From NCBI RefSeq assembly GCF_024648885.1, contig NZ_JANBBF010000014.1, positions 276,271-340,270 on the forward strand: DNA of 64,000 bases. Reading direction: 5' to 3'. Source of the stretch: Prauserella salsuginis. GTDB taxonomy: Bacteria; Actinomycetota; Actinomycetes; Mycobacteriales; Pseudonocardiaceae. A model generated the notes under the pieces. It did no database searches. It worked only from the letters and a program-made list of their open reading frames with translations, and was not told the origin of the DNA. Below, piece after piece: positions 16,122 to 24,776 of this stretch. The stretch's first letter is position 1; each line of letters starts with the position of its first letter. A program made the translations under genes and the position numbers.

Positions 16122-16745
16122 TCAGAGCAGGGTGCGCCAGTAGAACCAGAACGCCTCGAACACGAGAACCACGATCGCCAGGTACCAGAGCGTCAGCACC
16201 ACCGTGTGATAGCGGGCCAACACCAGCGCGACCGGCCGCCCGCCGGGGGTGAGGTGACCGCTGGTGAGGTTGTGCAGTGTCGTGTACCAGAAGATCGGGA
16301 TGGTCACGACCCACACGACCATGCAGTACGGGCACAACGCGCCGATGTCGTAGAGGCTCGAGTAGATGAGCCAGTGCACGAATCCGACACCGAACGTCGT
16401 GCCCGTCTGCATTCCCAGCCAGAACCAGCGTGGCGGCCGGAAACCACACAGCAGGACCACGCCCACGGTGACCACGACCGCGAAACCACCGATGCCGAGC
16501 AGCGGGTTCGGGAACCCGAACGCGGTGGCCTGCGGACTGTCCATCACGGACCCGCACGAGACGACCGGGTTGAGCGTGCAGGTCGGCACGTGGTCGGGAT
16601 TGGCGAGAGTGGCGAGCTTCTCCAGTATCAAGGCGATCGCCGCCGCCAGGCCGACGCCGCCGCCGACGACGTACAGCCAGCCCAACCGGCGAACCGATGA
16701 CGACGCCTCGGACGCGGCAGGTGCGCCCGCCCGTTCGGCGGTCAT
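16122..16745 (-). CDS. Vitamin K epoxide reductase family protein
   Basis: 207-aa bacterial VKOR homologue with four to five transmembrane spans. It has the loop pair Cys56/Cys64 and the active-site CPYC (Cys138, Cys141). In actinobacteria VKOR replaces DsbB and re-oxidises the periplasm-facing DsbA with quinone as acceptor. Its ATG overlaps the stop of the DsbA gene as ATGA, so the redox pair is translationally coupled. Confidence 0.93.
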   Translation of the reverse strand: MTAERAGAPAASEASSSVRRLGWLYVVGGGVGLAAAIALILEKLATLANPDHVPTCTLNPVVSCGSVMDSPQATAFGFPNPLLGIGGFAVVVTVGVVLLCGFRPPRWFWLGMQTGTTFGVGFVHWLIYSSLYDIGALCPYCMVVWVVTIPIFWYTTLHNLTSGHLTPGGRPVALVLARYHTVVLTLWYLAIVVLVFEAFWFYWRTLL

Positions 16746-17494
16746 CGCGCCAGTTCCTGTTCGATCTGCTCGCGCAGTTGCTCCTCCACGTCGGCGAACG
16801 TCTCCCCGGACGGCGAGAACTCACTGCCGTTGACGAAGATCGTGGGCGTGCCCGACACGCCGGCTCGGCGACCGTCGGCGCGGTCCCGTTCGATCCGTTG
16901 CGTGACGGTTTCGGAGTTCAGGTCACGGTGGAACCGGTCGAGATCGAGGCCGATCCGGCGGGCGAACTCGTCGAACCGGGCCTGTGCGCCGTTCAGGTCC
17001 GCGCTCGCCTGGCTGCCGTCGGCCGTACGCGCCCAGGACAGGTAGTTGTCGTAGAGCTCGTGGTACATCTCGCGGTATTTGCCCTGCAGCGCCGCGGCTT
17101 CCGCAGCCCGCGCGGCCGGCACGGCCAGCGGATGCATGTCCAACGGGAAGTTGCGGGTGACGAAGGTGATCCGTCCCGCGTAGTCCTCCTCGAGCTTCTT
17201 GGTGATCTTCTTGTAGTAGCCGGCGCACGCGGGACATTGATAGTCGAGGAACTCGACGATGGTCACTTCGGCGCCGGGTTTGTCCAGCAGCGTGTTGCTG
17301 TCCGGTTTCCGGAGCACGTCGGCTGCGACGGTGGAGCCTCCGCTGCGAGTGCCGTCCGCACCGTCGCTCTTGCTGCCGTTGAACAGCAGAACTCCACCGA
17401 ATACGACGGCGGCGGCCAGCAGCACGACCAGAGTCAGGACGGTGTTCGTGGACAGCCTCGACCTGCGCGTCACAGGGTTTTCGGGGTTCGGCAT
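16742..17494 (-). CDS. DsbA-family thiol:disulphide oxidoreductase
   Basis: 250 aa. An N-terminal membrane anchor (about 18-38) is followed by a Gly/Ser linker and a DsbA thioredoxin fold. The active site is CPAC (Cys87, Cys90) and the cis-Pro loop is GVSGTPTIFVNG. It introduces disulphides into exported proteins and would be recycled by the coupled VKOR. A BlaI-type operator candidate lies 38-58 nt upstream of the ATG. Confidence 0.93.
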   Translation of the reverse strand: MPNPENPVTRRSRLSTNTVLTLVVLLAAAVVFGGVLLFNGSKSDGADGTRSGGSTVAADVLRKPDSNTLLDKPGAEVTIVEFLDYQCPACAGYYKKITKKLEEDYAGRITFVTRNFPLDMHPLAVPAARAAEAAALQGKYREMYHELYDNYLSWARTADGSQASADLNGAQARFDEFARRIGLDLDRFHRDLNSETVTQRIERDRADGRRAGVSGTPTIFVNGSEFSPSGETFADVEEQLREQIEQELAR

Positions 17495-17531
17495 CGACTT
17501 CCCAGGGTCGGAGTTTCGGTGATCTACTATC

Positions 17532-17552
17532 CTACTACATAGATACGTAGAT
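17532..17552 (-). promoter_or_regulatory. Shared operator candidate, copy 1 (DsbA promoter)
   Basis: CTACTAC-N6-ACGTAGAT. Matches the copy at 19266-19286 in both half sites and spacing; TAC/GTA halves fit BlaI-type operators. Confidence 0.6.
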
Positions 17553-17568
17553 CATCGTCGAGCCCCGG

Positions 17569-19200
17569 TCAGCCACCGGATACATACGACACGACCGCGG
17601 CCATACCGGTCGCCATGTGATACGCGTTGTGGCAGTGGACCAGCCACTGACCGGGGTTGTCGGCCAGCAGATCGGCGACCACCCGTTCACCGGGACCGAC
17701 CATCACCGTGTCCTTTCGGGTGCCCTCCGGAAGCCGGGTGGCGTTGCCGCCTGCCGTGTCACTGACGGCGCGAATCGCGAATGTGTGCCCGTGCAGATGC
17801 ATGGGGTGGTACATCGGCGTCTGGTTGACCATCTCCAGCCGCACCCGCTGACCCTCCTGCACGGTCAGTGGCGTGATGCCGTCGAACGGACGGTCGTGGC
17901 GGTACGTCTCGGCGTTGATCCGCCACGCGAAGCTGTTCATGTCGCCGGTCAGGTACGCGGTGTGGGTCACCTCGGGCGAACGTGACGCGAGGTGAACGGC
18001 CGACGTGGCACGCAGGTCCGACAGTTTCAGCAGGCGTCCGCCGAGTTCGGCAGGCTGCACCGTCATCGCTGGAGCCTCACCACCGGCGGTGCGCACCACG
18101 CCGAAAGCCTGCGCACCCTTTCCCTCCGCCACCGCGACGAGTGGGAACACGCCGTCGTCGAGGTCGACCGACACGTCGTAGCGCTCACCGGAACCGATGT
18201 GCAGAGTGTCCACAGTGACCGGATCGACGGGAAATCCGTCCGTGTGCGTGACGGTCAGCCGGTGCCCGCCGAGCGCCACCCGGAACACCGACGCCCCCGC
18301 CGCGTTGATCAGCCGGACCCGGGCGCGCTGCCCCGGCCTGGCGCGGAACGTCTCCGGCGCGGTCGGCAACCGCCCGTTCAGCAGGTAGAAGGGGAACTCC
18401 ACACTGCTGGCCATGCGGGAAGCCGGGGACTCCGGCGTGATACCGCGCGGCGGATTAGCCAGCTCGGCCGGGCGGTCGTACTGCCACGAGCCGGAGCGGT
18501 CGCTCACGGCGCCGACCTGCACGTCGGTGCGGTACCTGGCGTCCATGTCGCCGGCCTTGAGCGTGTCCAGCACCTCACCGGGAGTCGCACCCGCACCGTC
18601 GATCCAGTCGTCGAGCACCACCACGAACTCGACGTCGTGGTCGCCGGGATCGCGGGGGTCGTCGACGATCAGCGGACAGTAGAGCCCGCGCTCCCGCTGG
18701 ACACCGACATGGGGATGCAGCCAGTAGGTCCCCGGATCGGGCGCGGTGAACGCGTACCGCATGTTCTCGCCGGGCGGGATGGGCGATTGCGTCAGGTGCG
18801 GCACGCCGTCCATGTCGTTACGTAACCGCAGCCCGTGCCAGTGCACCGTGGTCGGCTCCGGAAGCCGGTTGACGGCCTCGACGACGAGCTGATCCCCGGC
18901 CGAACAGCGCACGACCGGCCCCGGGACCTGCTGGTCGTAGGCCCACGTGCGCACCACACGACCGCCCAGGTCCACCGAGGCGGACTCGGCGGTCAGCTTC
19001 GCCCGAACCGTGCGCCCGGAACCCCGGCTCCGCCGGGCTTGCTCCACCCGCGCGACCGCATCGGACGATGCCGTCACGCGCCCATTCCCCGGGGCGTCAC
19101 CGGGACTCAGCGCCCACCAGGTGCCACCGGCCGCTGCCGCACCGGCGACACCGACCGCACCCAACAACACACTCCGGCGTGACACCGGCAGCTCAGGCAT
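17569..19200 (-). CDS. Multicopper oxidase, Tat-exported
   Basis: 543-aa three-cupredoxin multicopper oxidase (CueO/laccase type). A Tat signal (SRRSVLLG) opens the protein. The copper motifs are HWHG at 120-123, HPHVG at 162-166, then HPMHLHGH and HCHNAYHMATGM near the C-terminus, the last giving the type-1 ligands with an axial Met. Likely role: oxidising Cu(I), or phenolic or metal substrates, outside the membrane. It starts at 19200 (ATG) opposite the CcdA gene across a shared promoter region with an operator copy. The thiol-redox neighbours suggest a joint response to copper or oxidative stress. Confidence 0.93.
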   Translation of the reverse strand: MPELPVSRRSVLLGAVGVAGAAAAGGTWWALSPGDAPGNGRVTASSDAVARVEQARRSRGSGRTVRAKLTAESASVDLGGRVVRTWAYDQQVPGPVVRCSAGDQLVVEAVNRLPEPTTVHWHGLRLRNDMDGVPHLTQSPIPPGENMRYAFTAPDPGTYWLHPHVGVQRERGLYCPLIVDDPRDPGDHDVEFVVVLDDWIDGAGATPGEVLDTLKAGDMDARYRTDVQVGAVSDRSGSWQYDRPAELANPPRGITPESPASRMASSVEFPFYLLNGRLPTAPETFRARPGQRARVRLINAAGASVFRVALGGHRLTVTHTDGFPVDPVTVDTLHIGSGERYDVSVDLDDGVFPLVAVAEGKGAQAFGVVRTAGGEAPAMTVQPAELGGRLLKLSDLRATSAVHLASRSPEVTHTAYLTGDMNSFAWRINAETYRHDRPFDGITPLTVQEGQRVRLEMVNQTPMYHPMHLHGHTFAIRAVSDTAGGNATRLPEGTRKDTVMVGPGERVVADLLADNPGQWLVHCHNAYHMATGMAAVVSYVSGG

Positions 19201-19265
19201 GCCTGCTTCTCACCTCGTTCGCCGAACTCACCGGACGTGGGGCCGCGATGGACGCTCATCGACTT

Positions 19266-19286
19266 CTACTACTCTACGACGTAGGT
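19266..19286. promoter_or_regulatory. Shared operator candidate, copy 2 (oxidase/CcdA promoter)
   Basis: CTACTAC-N6-ACGTAGGT in the divergent region of the multicopper oxidase and CcdA genes. Confidence 0.6.
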
Positions 19287-19345
19287 ACGCAGAATGGCGG
19301 AGGGTGCGGCATGACGACGAGCCGTCGACGACCGGGCAGGTCGCA

Positions 19346-20122
19346 GTGGAGCTGACGGAACTGGCCGTCTCCGGGCCGTTACTGGTGGCCGCACTACTGG
19401 CCGTCGCCGCCGGAACCGTGTCGTTCGCCTCGCCGTGCTGTCTGCCACTGGTGCCCGGATATCTCGGCTACCTGGCCGGACTCGTCGGCAGCCAACCGCC
19501 CCCGACGACCGAGGGTCAGGCACGACCCATGAACGGAAGGTGGCGGGTCGCGGGTGCCGCACTGCTGTTCATGGCGGGATTCACGGTCGTGTTCACCAGC
19601 GCGACCGTCGCCGTACTCGGCCTCTCGGACGCACTGTTCGCCAATGAACAGTGGCTGCAACGCGCCGGGGGCATCATCACCATCGCCATGGGGCTGGTGT
19701 TCCTCGGGGCGTTCAGCCCGCTGCAGCGCGGAATGAAGCCGAAACACAAGCCGCGCGACGGACTGTGGGGCGCGCCGCTGCTCGGCGCGGTGTACGGCCT
19801 GGGGTGGACACCCTGCCTCGGCCCGACGCTGGCCGGGGTGATCGCACTGGCCAGTGGCACCCAGATCGGGCCGACCACCGCGCGGGGAATCCTGCTGATC
19901 CTCGCCTACTGCCTCGGCCTCGGCCTTCCGTTCGTGCTGCTGGCACTCGGCACCCGGTGGGCGGTACGCGCCACCGGATGGCTGCGCCGCAACATACGCC
20001 GGGTGCAACAGGTAGGCGGTGCGTTCCTGCTCGCCATCGGGTTCGCACTGGTGAGCGGACTGTGGGGCGCGTTCATCTCGTGGCTGCAAGGTCCGATCGC
20101 CGGGTTCACCCTGCCGATCTGA
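19346..20122 (+). CDS. ccdA: CcdA-like thiol transporter
   Basis: 258-aa, six-span CcdA/DsbD-type membrane protein. The paired transmembrane cysteines are in the first and fourth spans: FASPCCLPLVPGYLGYLAG and GLGWTPCLGPTLAGV. It carries reducing equivalents across the membrane, usually for cytochrome c maturation or for reducing periplasmic thiols, the opposite direction to the DsbA/VKOR pair nearby. The GTG at 19346 (GGCAGG upstream) is chosen because family homology begins right after it. The following BlaI gene may be read from the same transcript. Confidence 0.9.
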   Translation: MELTELAVSGPLLVAALLAVAAGTVSFASPCCLPLVPGYLGYLAGLVGSQPPPTTEGQARPMNGRWRVAGAALLFMAGFTVVFTSATVAVLGLSDALFANEQWLQRAGGIITIAMGLVFLGAFSPLQRGMKPKHKPRDGLWGAPLLGAVYGLGWTPCLGPTLAGVIALASGTQIGPTTARGILLILAYCLGLGLPFVLLALGTRWAVRATGWLRRNIRRVQQVGGAFLLAIGFALVSGLWGAFISWLQGPIAGFTLPI

Positions 20123-20253
20123 AGCCGGGACCGGTGACAGCGCGGCCCGACGACATGTTGCGTGAAACCCCTCCGCAGGGCGACGGCCGGGGAGAACCGA
20201 GCTCTCCCGATGCCACGTACCCTGGATGCCGCTGAGGCGACACGGGAGGACGG

Positions 20254-20625
20254 ATGCGCGGGTTCGGCGAACTCGAAACGGTCGTGATGGACCGCATATG
20301 GGACAGCGGCGACACGGTCACGGTGCGCGACGTCTTCGAAGGGCTCAAGACCACCCGGGAGATCGCCTACACGACGGTCATGTCCACAATGGACAACCTG
20401 TACCGCAAGGGCTGGCTGGACCGCGACCGACAGGGCAAGGCCTACCTGTACTGGCCCGCGCTCAGCCGCGAGGAATACAGTGCCCGGCTGATGCGGGAGG
20501 CGATGGACTCCGGCGGCGATCCCGGACTCGTCCTCACCCGATTCCTCGAACAGATCGACGACGGCGAGTCCACCCGGCTGCGGAAGGTGGTGCGGCGATG
20601 GGCATCCGGCACGGACTCCGGCTGA
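20254..20625 (+). CDS. BlaI/MecI-family repressor
   Basis: 123-aa winged-helix repressor of the BlaI/CopY/MecI family: LETVVMDRIWDSG opening, recognition region REIAYTTVMSTMDNLYRKG, and a C-terminal dimerisation helix. It has a GGGAGG site before the ATG. It is followed by an M56 protease gene 34 nt on, the usual sensor/effector partner. The two CTACTAC-N6-ACGTAG sites at the DsbA and oxidase/CcdA promoters are the most likely local targets. No beta-lactamase is present. Confidence 0.9.
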   Translation: MRGFGELETVVMDRIWDSGDTVTVRDVFEGLKTTREIAYTTVMSTMDNLYRKGWLDRDRQGKAYLYWPALSREEYSARLMREAMDSGGDPGLVLTRFLEQIDDGESTRLRKVVRRWASGTDSG

Positions 20626-20659
20626 CCCCCGCCGGCGCGCCCACTCCCGGGGAGGTCGC

Positions 20660-21646
20660 ATGAGCATCGCGGCGTGCCTGCTCCTCTACGGTCTCGTGGT
20701 GGCCACGCTCGGTCCCCGGCTGCTCACCCGCTGGACACGGCCCGGGGTGGCTCCCCGGCTCGGTGTCGCCGTGTGGCTGGTCGCGATCATCAGTGTCCCG
20801 GCCTCGTGGGCAGCCGCAGCGGTTCTCGCACTCGTCGCGCCGACACTGGGCTCGCACCAACCCGTCCGGATCCTCGACAGTTGTCTCGCCGCGCTCGAAG
20901 CCGTGGCGGCGGGTGACGCGGGCGTGGCACTCCAAGCCGGGCTGTTCGCGCTGACCACGGGTGCGGTTGCGGCCGCGGGCTTCCTCGTCACGCGCATCGT
21001 CCGCTGGCTCCTCGCCGCACGCGCCCGCACACACGACCACGCCCGCATGGCCCGTATGGCAGGCCGACAGCTGCCCGGCTCCGACGCGGTCGTGGTCGAA
21101 TCCCCGCAACGGCTCGCCTACTGCGTCGCCGGCCGCCCGCACGCCATCGTGGTCTCCCAGGGCGCGCTGGACACGTTGGACGCACCGCATCTCGCGGCCG
21201 TCCTGGCCCACGAACGCGCCCATCTCGACGGCCGCCACCACCTGGTACTCGCCGCGACCCGGGGCCTTGCCGGCACGCTGCCGAAGGTCCCACTGTTCAC
21301 CACCGGCGCCGCCGAGGTCGCCCGCCTGCTGGAGATGTGCGCCGACGACACCGCCGCCCGGGCACACGGCCGGCAGACCGTGCTCGGTGCGCTGCTCGCC
21401 CTCTCCGGCGCCGCGACCCTGCCGACCGGTGCACTCGGTGCGACCGGTGTCGGTGTGCTCGACCGTGCCGAACGCCTGGCCGAACCAGTCGGCTTCGCGC
21501 AACGCTGGCGAGCCCGCGCACTGCTGACCACAACACTCGCGCTGCTGACGGCCGGCCCGGTCATCACCGGTGCACTCTCGGCCACCGGTCTCGCGTTCTG
21601 CGACCCGAGTCTTGCGTTCTGCGATCCGCTGACCATCGCCCGGTAG
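20660..21646 (+). CDS. M56-family (BlaR1-like) membrane metalloprotease
   Basis: 328 aa with membrane spans at the N-terminus, around 92-115 and near the C-terminus, and a zinc-protease HERAH motif (HExxH) at about residue 183 with MCADDTAAR as the downstream ligand region. Unlike BlaR1 it has no penicillin-binding sensor domain, so the signal is not a beta-lactam bound there. It would cleave or release the adjacent BlaI repressor. The C-terminus carries a short repeat (LAFCDPSLAFCDP) encoded by an almost exact DNA duplication; its paired cysteines are potential redox or metal sensors. Confidence 0.88.
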   Translation: MSIAACLLLYGLVVATLGPRLLTRWTRPGVAPRLGVAVWLVAIISVPASWAAAAVLALVAPTLGSHQPVRILDSCLAALEAVAAGDAGVALQAGLFALTTGAVAAAGFLVTRIVRWLLAARARTHDHARMARMAGRQLPGSDAVVVESPQRLAYCVAGRPHAIVVSQGALDTLDAPHLAAVLAHERAHLDGRHHLVLAATRGLAGTLPKVPLFTTGAAEVARLLEMCADDTAARAHGRQTVLGALLALSGAATLPTGALGATGVGVLDRAERLAEPVGFAQRWRARALLTTTLALLTAGPVITGALSATGLAFCDPSLAFCDPLTIAR

Positions 21647-21876
21647 CCGTAATCCCGGAGCGCACGTAACCGCCGGGCGGCCGTGATCCCCGCAGCACGG
21701 TGCACCGAAGGGTGCCGCCGTGCCCCGTACTCGGACGAGCCGCGCTACCTCGGCGCGGCCTCGGCCGGCGCCTGCCGCGGAGGCTACCGCGACGTTTCGT
21801 ACAACGAGGCGGTACCGGATGGGACACATCGGGAGCCGATCACGGTACATTTCCCGACCAGATCGGGAGGTGTTCC

Positions 21877-23388
21877 ATGTCACAGACTGGTAGTGAATCG
21901 GGAACCACGGTCGGCGAGGCGGACGCCGACGGTGCCAACACGCGACGGTGGATCGGACTGGGGCTCGGCCCCGTGCTCGCAGCCCTGCTGTATGTCCTGC
22001 TGCCGAACTCGTTGTCGGCGGACGGAAAGGCGGCGGCCGCGATCGCGGTCGTGATGGCCACCTGGTGGGTCACCGAGGCGATCCCGCTCGCGGCAACCGC
22101 CCTGTTGCCACTGGTGCTGTTCCCGCTGTTCGGTGTCGCCGAGATCGGCGATGTGACCGCGCCGTACGCGAGCGACATCATCTTCCTGTTCATGGGCGGG
22201 TTCATCATCGGGCTGGCCATGCAGCGCTGGGACCTGCACAAACGGTTCGCGTTGCGCACCGTGCTGCTGGTGGGCACCAGCCCGGTACGGCTGATCGCGG
22301 GCTTCATGATCGCCACCGCGTTCCTGAGCATGTGGGTCAGCAATACCGCGACCGCCGTGATGATGCTGCCCGTTGGCGTGTCGGTACTCGGGTTGGTACT
22401 GCAGTTGGGCAGCGGCAAGGGGGATCCGAACTTCGCGACGGCCTTGATGCTCGGCATCGCCTACGCCGCGTCGATCGGCTCGCTGAGCACGATCATCGGC
22501 ACGCCGCCCAACGCCGTGCTGGTCGGCTACCTCGGCGAACAGGGCATCTCGATCGGGTTCGGCCAGTGGATGCTGTTCGGCCTGCCGATCGCGATCGTGT
22601 TTCTCTTCCTCGCCTGGCTGATCCTGGCCAAGGTGGTCTACCGGCCCAAGTTCCGTGAGCTGCCGGGAGGCCGGGATCTGATCCGCCAGCAGCTGGACGA
22701 ACTCGGCCCGATGTCGCGCGGCGAGAAGAACGCCCTCGCCGTGTTCGTCGGTGCGGCGGCGGCCTGGATCATCCTGCCGCTGCTCGCGGACGAGGAGATC
22801 ATGGGCGACGCCGCACTCACCTGGCTGGAGTACGCCGACGACAGCGTGATTGCGATGATCGCGTCGGTGGTGCTGTTCATCCTTCCCGTCCGGCGGGGTG
22901 TGCGGACCATGAACTGGGACACCGCCAAGCAACTGCCGTGGGGCATTCTGCTGCTCTTCGGCGGTGGTCTCGCGCTGTCCAAGCAGTTCGAGGAGACCGG
23001 ATTCGCGACCTGGCTCGGTGATCAGGTCGCCAACCTCGACGTGCTGCCGACGATCCTGTTCGTCGCCGCCGCGGTGGTGATCGTGCTGTTCATGACTGAG
23101 CTGACCAGCAACACCGCGATGGCCAGCATCTTCGTCCCGATCCTCGGCGCAGTGGCCGTCGGGCTGGGCATGGACGTGATGCTGCTGGTGGTGCCCGCAG
23201 CGCTGGCCGCGACCTGCGCCTTCATGCTGCCGGTCGCCACCCCGCCGAACGCGATCGTGTTCGGCTCCGGGCATGTCACCATCGGGCAGATGATCAAGGG
23301 CGGTGTCTGGCTGAACGTGATCGGCATCGTGCTCGTGACGCTGGGCACCTACACGCTGGGAGCCTGGATCCTGGGCATCGGGTTGTGA
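21877..23388 (+). CDS. DASS (SLC13) family sodium:dicarboxylate/sulphate transporter
   Basis: 503-aa carrier with about eleven hydrophobic spans. Both family substrate/sodium motifs are present twice by internal repeat: SNTATAVM and TSNTAMAS, and the partners GTPPNAV and ATPPNAIVFGSG. Likely imports C4-dicarboxylates or citrate. GGGAGG precedes the ATG by 6 nt; a longer reading frame upstream lacks family similarity. It precedes, in convergent orientation, the citrate-using siderophore operon, but nothing ties the two except position. Confidence 0.88.
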   Translation: MSQTGSESGTTVGEADADGANTRRWIGLGLGPVLAALLYVLLPNSLSADGKAAAAIAVVMATWWVTEAIPLAATALLPLVLFPLFGVAEIGDVTAPYASDIIFLFMGGFIIGLAMQRWDLHKRFALRTVLLVGTSPVRLIAGFMIATAFLSMWVSNTATAVMMLPVGVSVLGLVLQLGSGKGDPNFATALMLGIAYAASIGSLSTIIGTPPNAVLVGYLGEQGISIGFGQWMLFGLPIAIVFLFLAWLILAKVVYRPKFRELPGGRDLIRQQLDELGPMSRGEKNALAVFVGAAAAWIILPLLADEEIMGDAALTWLEYADDSVIAMIASVVLFILPVRRGVRTMNWDTAKQLPWGILLLFGGGLALSKQFEETGFATWLGDQVANLDVLPTILFVAAAVVIVLFMTELTSNTAMASIFVPILGAVAVGLGMDVMLLVVPAALAATCAFMLPVATPPNAIVFGSGHVTIGQMIKGGVWLNVIGIVLVTLGTYTLGAWILGIGL

Positions 23389-23455
23389 CCCGCCGTACGC
23401 CCGCCTGGTGCGGGGTCGACGACCCGGCGCTCGCCGCGGGACCCGGTAGGTGAAC

Positions 23456-23500
23456 CGCACGGGAGGTCCGTTGCCGTTGCAGGCACGGACCTCCCGTGCG
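23456..23500. terminator. Bidirectional hairpin terminator
   Basis: A perfect 16-bp stem (23456-23471 with 23485-23500) and 13-nt loop between the convergent DASS gene and siderophore operon. Confidence 0.75.
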
Positions 23501-23573
23501 ACCCACGGCCATGTGAGAGGCCGCCACGCCGACCGGCGGTGCTCCGGCGCGCGGAGCGAACCGACCGGCCCCG

Positions 23574-24776
23574 CTACGCCGACGAACTCGTCCGGAAGTA
23601 GACGTGTTCCGGATGAGGATGCGACAGGAAGTCGTGATGGGAGATGTCCCAGCCGTACGCGCCCGCGTGGTGGAAGACCAGCACGTCCCCCGCACGCACT
23701 CGGGACAACGGGACGTCACGGGCGAAGACGTCCTTCGGCGTGCACAGCTCGCCGACGACCGTGACCGGCGCGTCCCGCACCTCGGGCCTCGGCGCGTGCG
23801 AGCGCCACTCGTCCACGCCGAACACGGTGAACGGGTGGTTGTGCTGCCACGACACGGGCAGCCGGAAGTGGTGCGTGCCGCCCCGCACGATCACGTAGTG
23901 CGTGCCGTGGTTGGTCTTCACGTCCAGCACCTCGACCGCGTAGTAGCCGCACGCCGCGGTCAGGTACCGCCCGCATTCGAAGTCCACTTCGGCCCACCGC
24001 TCCGGCAACCGGTCCGCGAACCTCGTCAGCTCGCGCGTGAAGCCCTCCCAGTCGAACTGCGCCCCGAGGTCGGCGTAGTTGATGCCGATGCCGCCACCGA
24101 CATTGAGCACCTCGCACCGGATGTCGAACTCCGACTCCCAGGCGAGGACCTTGGCGCGGTAGAGCTCCAGCATCTCCAGGTGCGCGGCGGCGGACAGGTT
24201 GTTCGACAGGGAGTGCAGGTGGAACCCGGCCGGCCGGATACCCGGCAACTTCTTCGCCGCGGTCACCGCCTCGCCGAGCACGGACTCGTCGATGCCGAAC
24301 TGCGTCGGGCGGCCGGCCATCGCCAACGTCGCCGACGGGAACGGCCCCGCGAGATTCACCCGCAGCAGCACATCCACCCGGGCCGACATGCGCGTGGCGA
24401 CCTCGGAGATCCGGTAGAGCTCGAGCACGCTCTCCGCATGCAACCGCCGCACGCCGTGTCCGATGGCGTCGGCGATCTCCCGTTCCGTCTTGGCGGGGCC
24501 GCCGAAGATCACCACGGAGTCCGGACCGGCGCCGCGAGCCTTCGCCACCTCGCCGCCCGAGGCCACCTCGAACCCCGCCACATGCGGCGCCAACGCCTCC
24601 AGGATCTCCGGCGCGCTGTTCGCCTTCATCGCGTAGAACATGCGGAACGGTTCGGGCAGCGCCGAGACGGTGGCGTGAACGTGCCGGGTGAGCGCGTCCA
24701 GGTCGTAACCGTAGAGGCACACCGGGTCCGCGCCCTCGGCACGCTCGGCGAGCAGGCCGGCAAGCACGTCGTTCAT
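23574..24776 (-). CDS. sbnH: SbnH-like PLP-dependent decarboxylase
   Basis: 400 aa, the length of S. aureus SbnH. Fold type III alanine-racemase/ornithine-DAP decarboxylase family. The PLP lysine is in MFYAMKANSAPEIL (Lys51), the glycine loop is NVGGGIGIN and the dimer-site motif is GELCTPKDVF. In staphyloferrin B synthesis SbnH decarboxylates the citryl-diaminopropionate intermediate to the citryl-diaminoethane unit. Last gene of the operon; its ATG overlaps the SbnG-like stop as ATGA. Confidence 0.87.
   Translation of the reverse strand: MNDVLAGLLAERAEGADPVCLYGYDLDALTRHVHATVSALPEPFRMFYAMKANSAPEILEALAPHVAGFEVASGGEVAKARGAGPDSVVIFGGPAKTEREIADAIGHGVRRLHAESVLELYRISEVATRMSARVDVLLRVNLAGPFPSATLAMAGRPTQFGIDESVLGEAVTAAKKLPGIRPAGFHLHSLSNNLSAAAHLEMLELYRAKVLAWESEFDIRCEVLNVGGGIGINYADLGAQFDWEGFTRELTRFADRLPERWAEVDFECGRYLTAACGYYAVEVLDVKTNHGTHYVIVRGGTHHFRLPVSWQHNHPFTVFGVDEWRSHAPRPEVRDAPVTVVGELCTPKDVFARDVPLSRVRAGDVLVFHHAGAYGWDISHHDFLSHPHPEHVYFRTSSSA

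Noticed and set aside
20254..21646. Reading the BlaI/M56 pair as a beta-lactam resistance system
   Set aside because: No beta-lactamase or penicillin-sensing domain is present; the shared motif points to thiol and copper genes.
23574..24776. Diaminopimelate decarboxylase LysA of primary metabolism
   Set aside because: Sits at the end of the siderophore operon with start/stop overlap and has the 400-aa size of SbnH.
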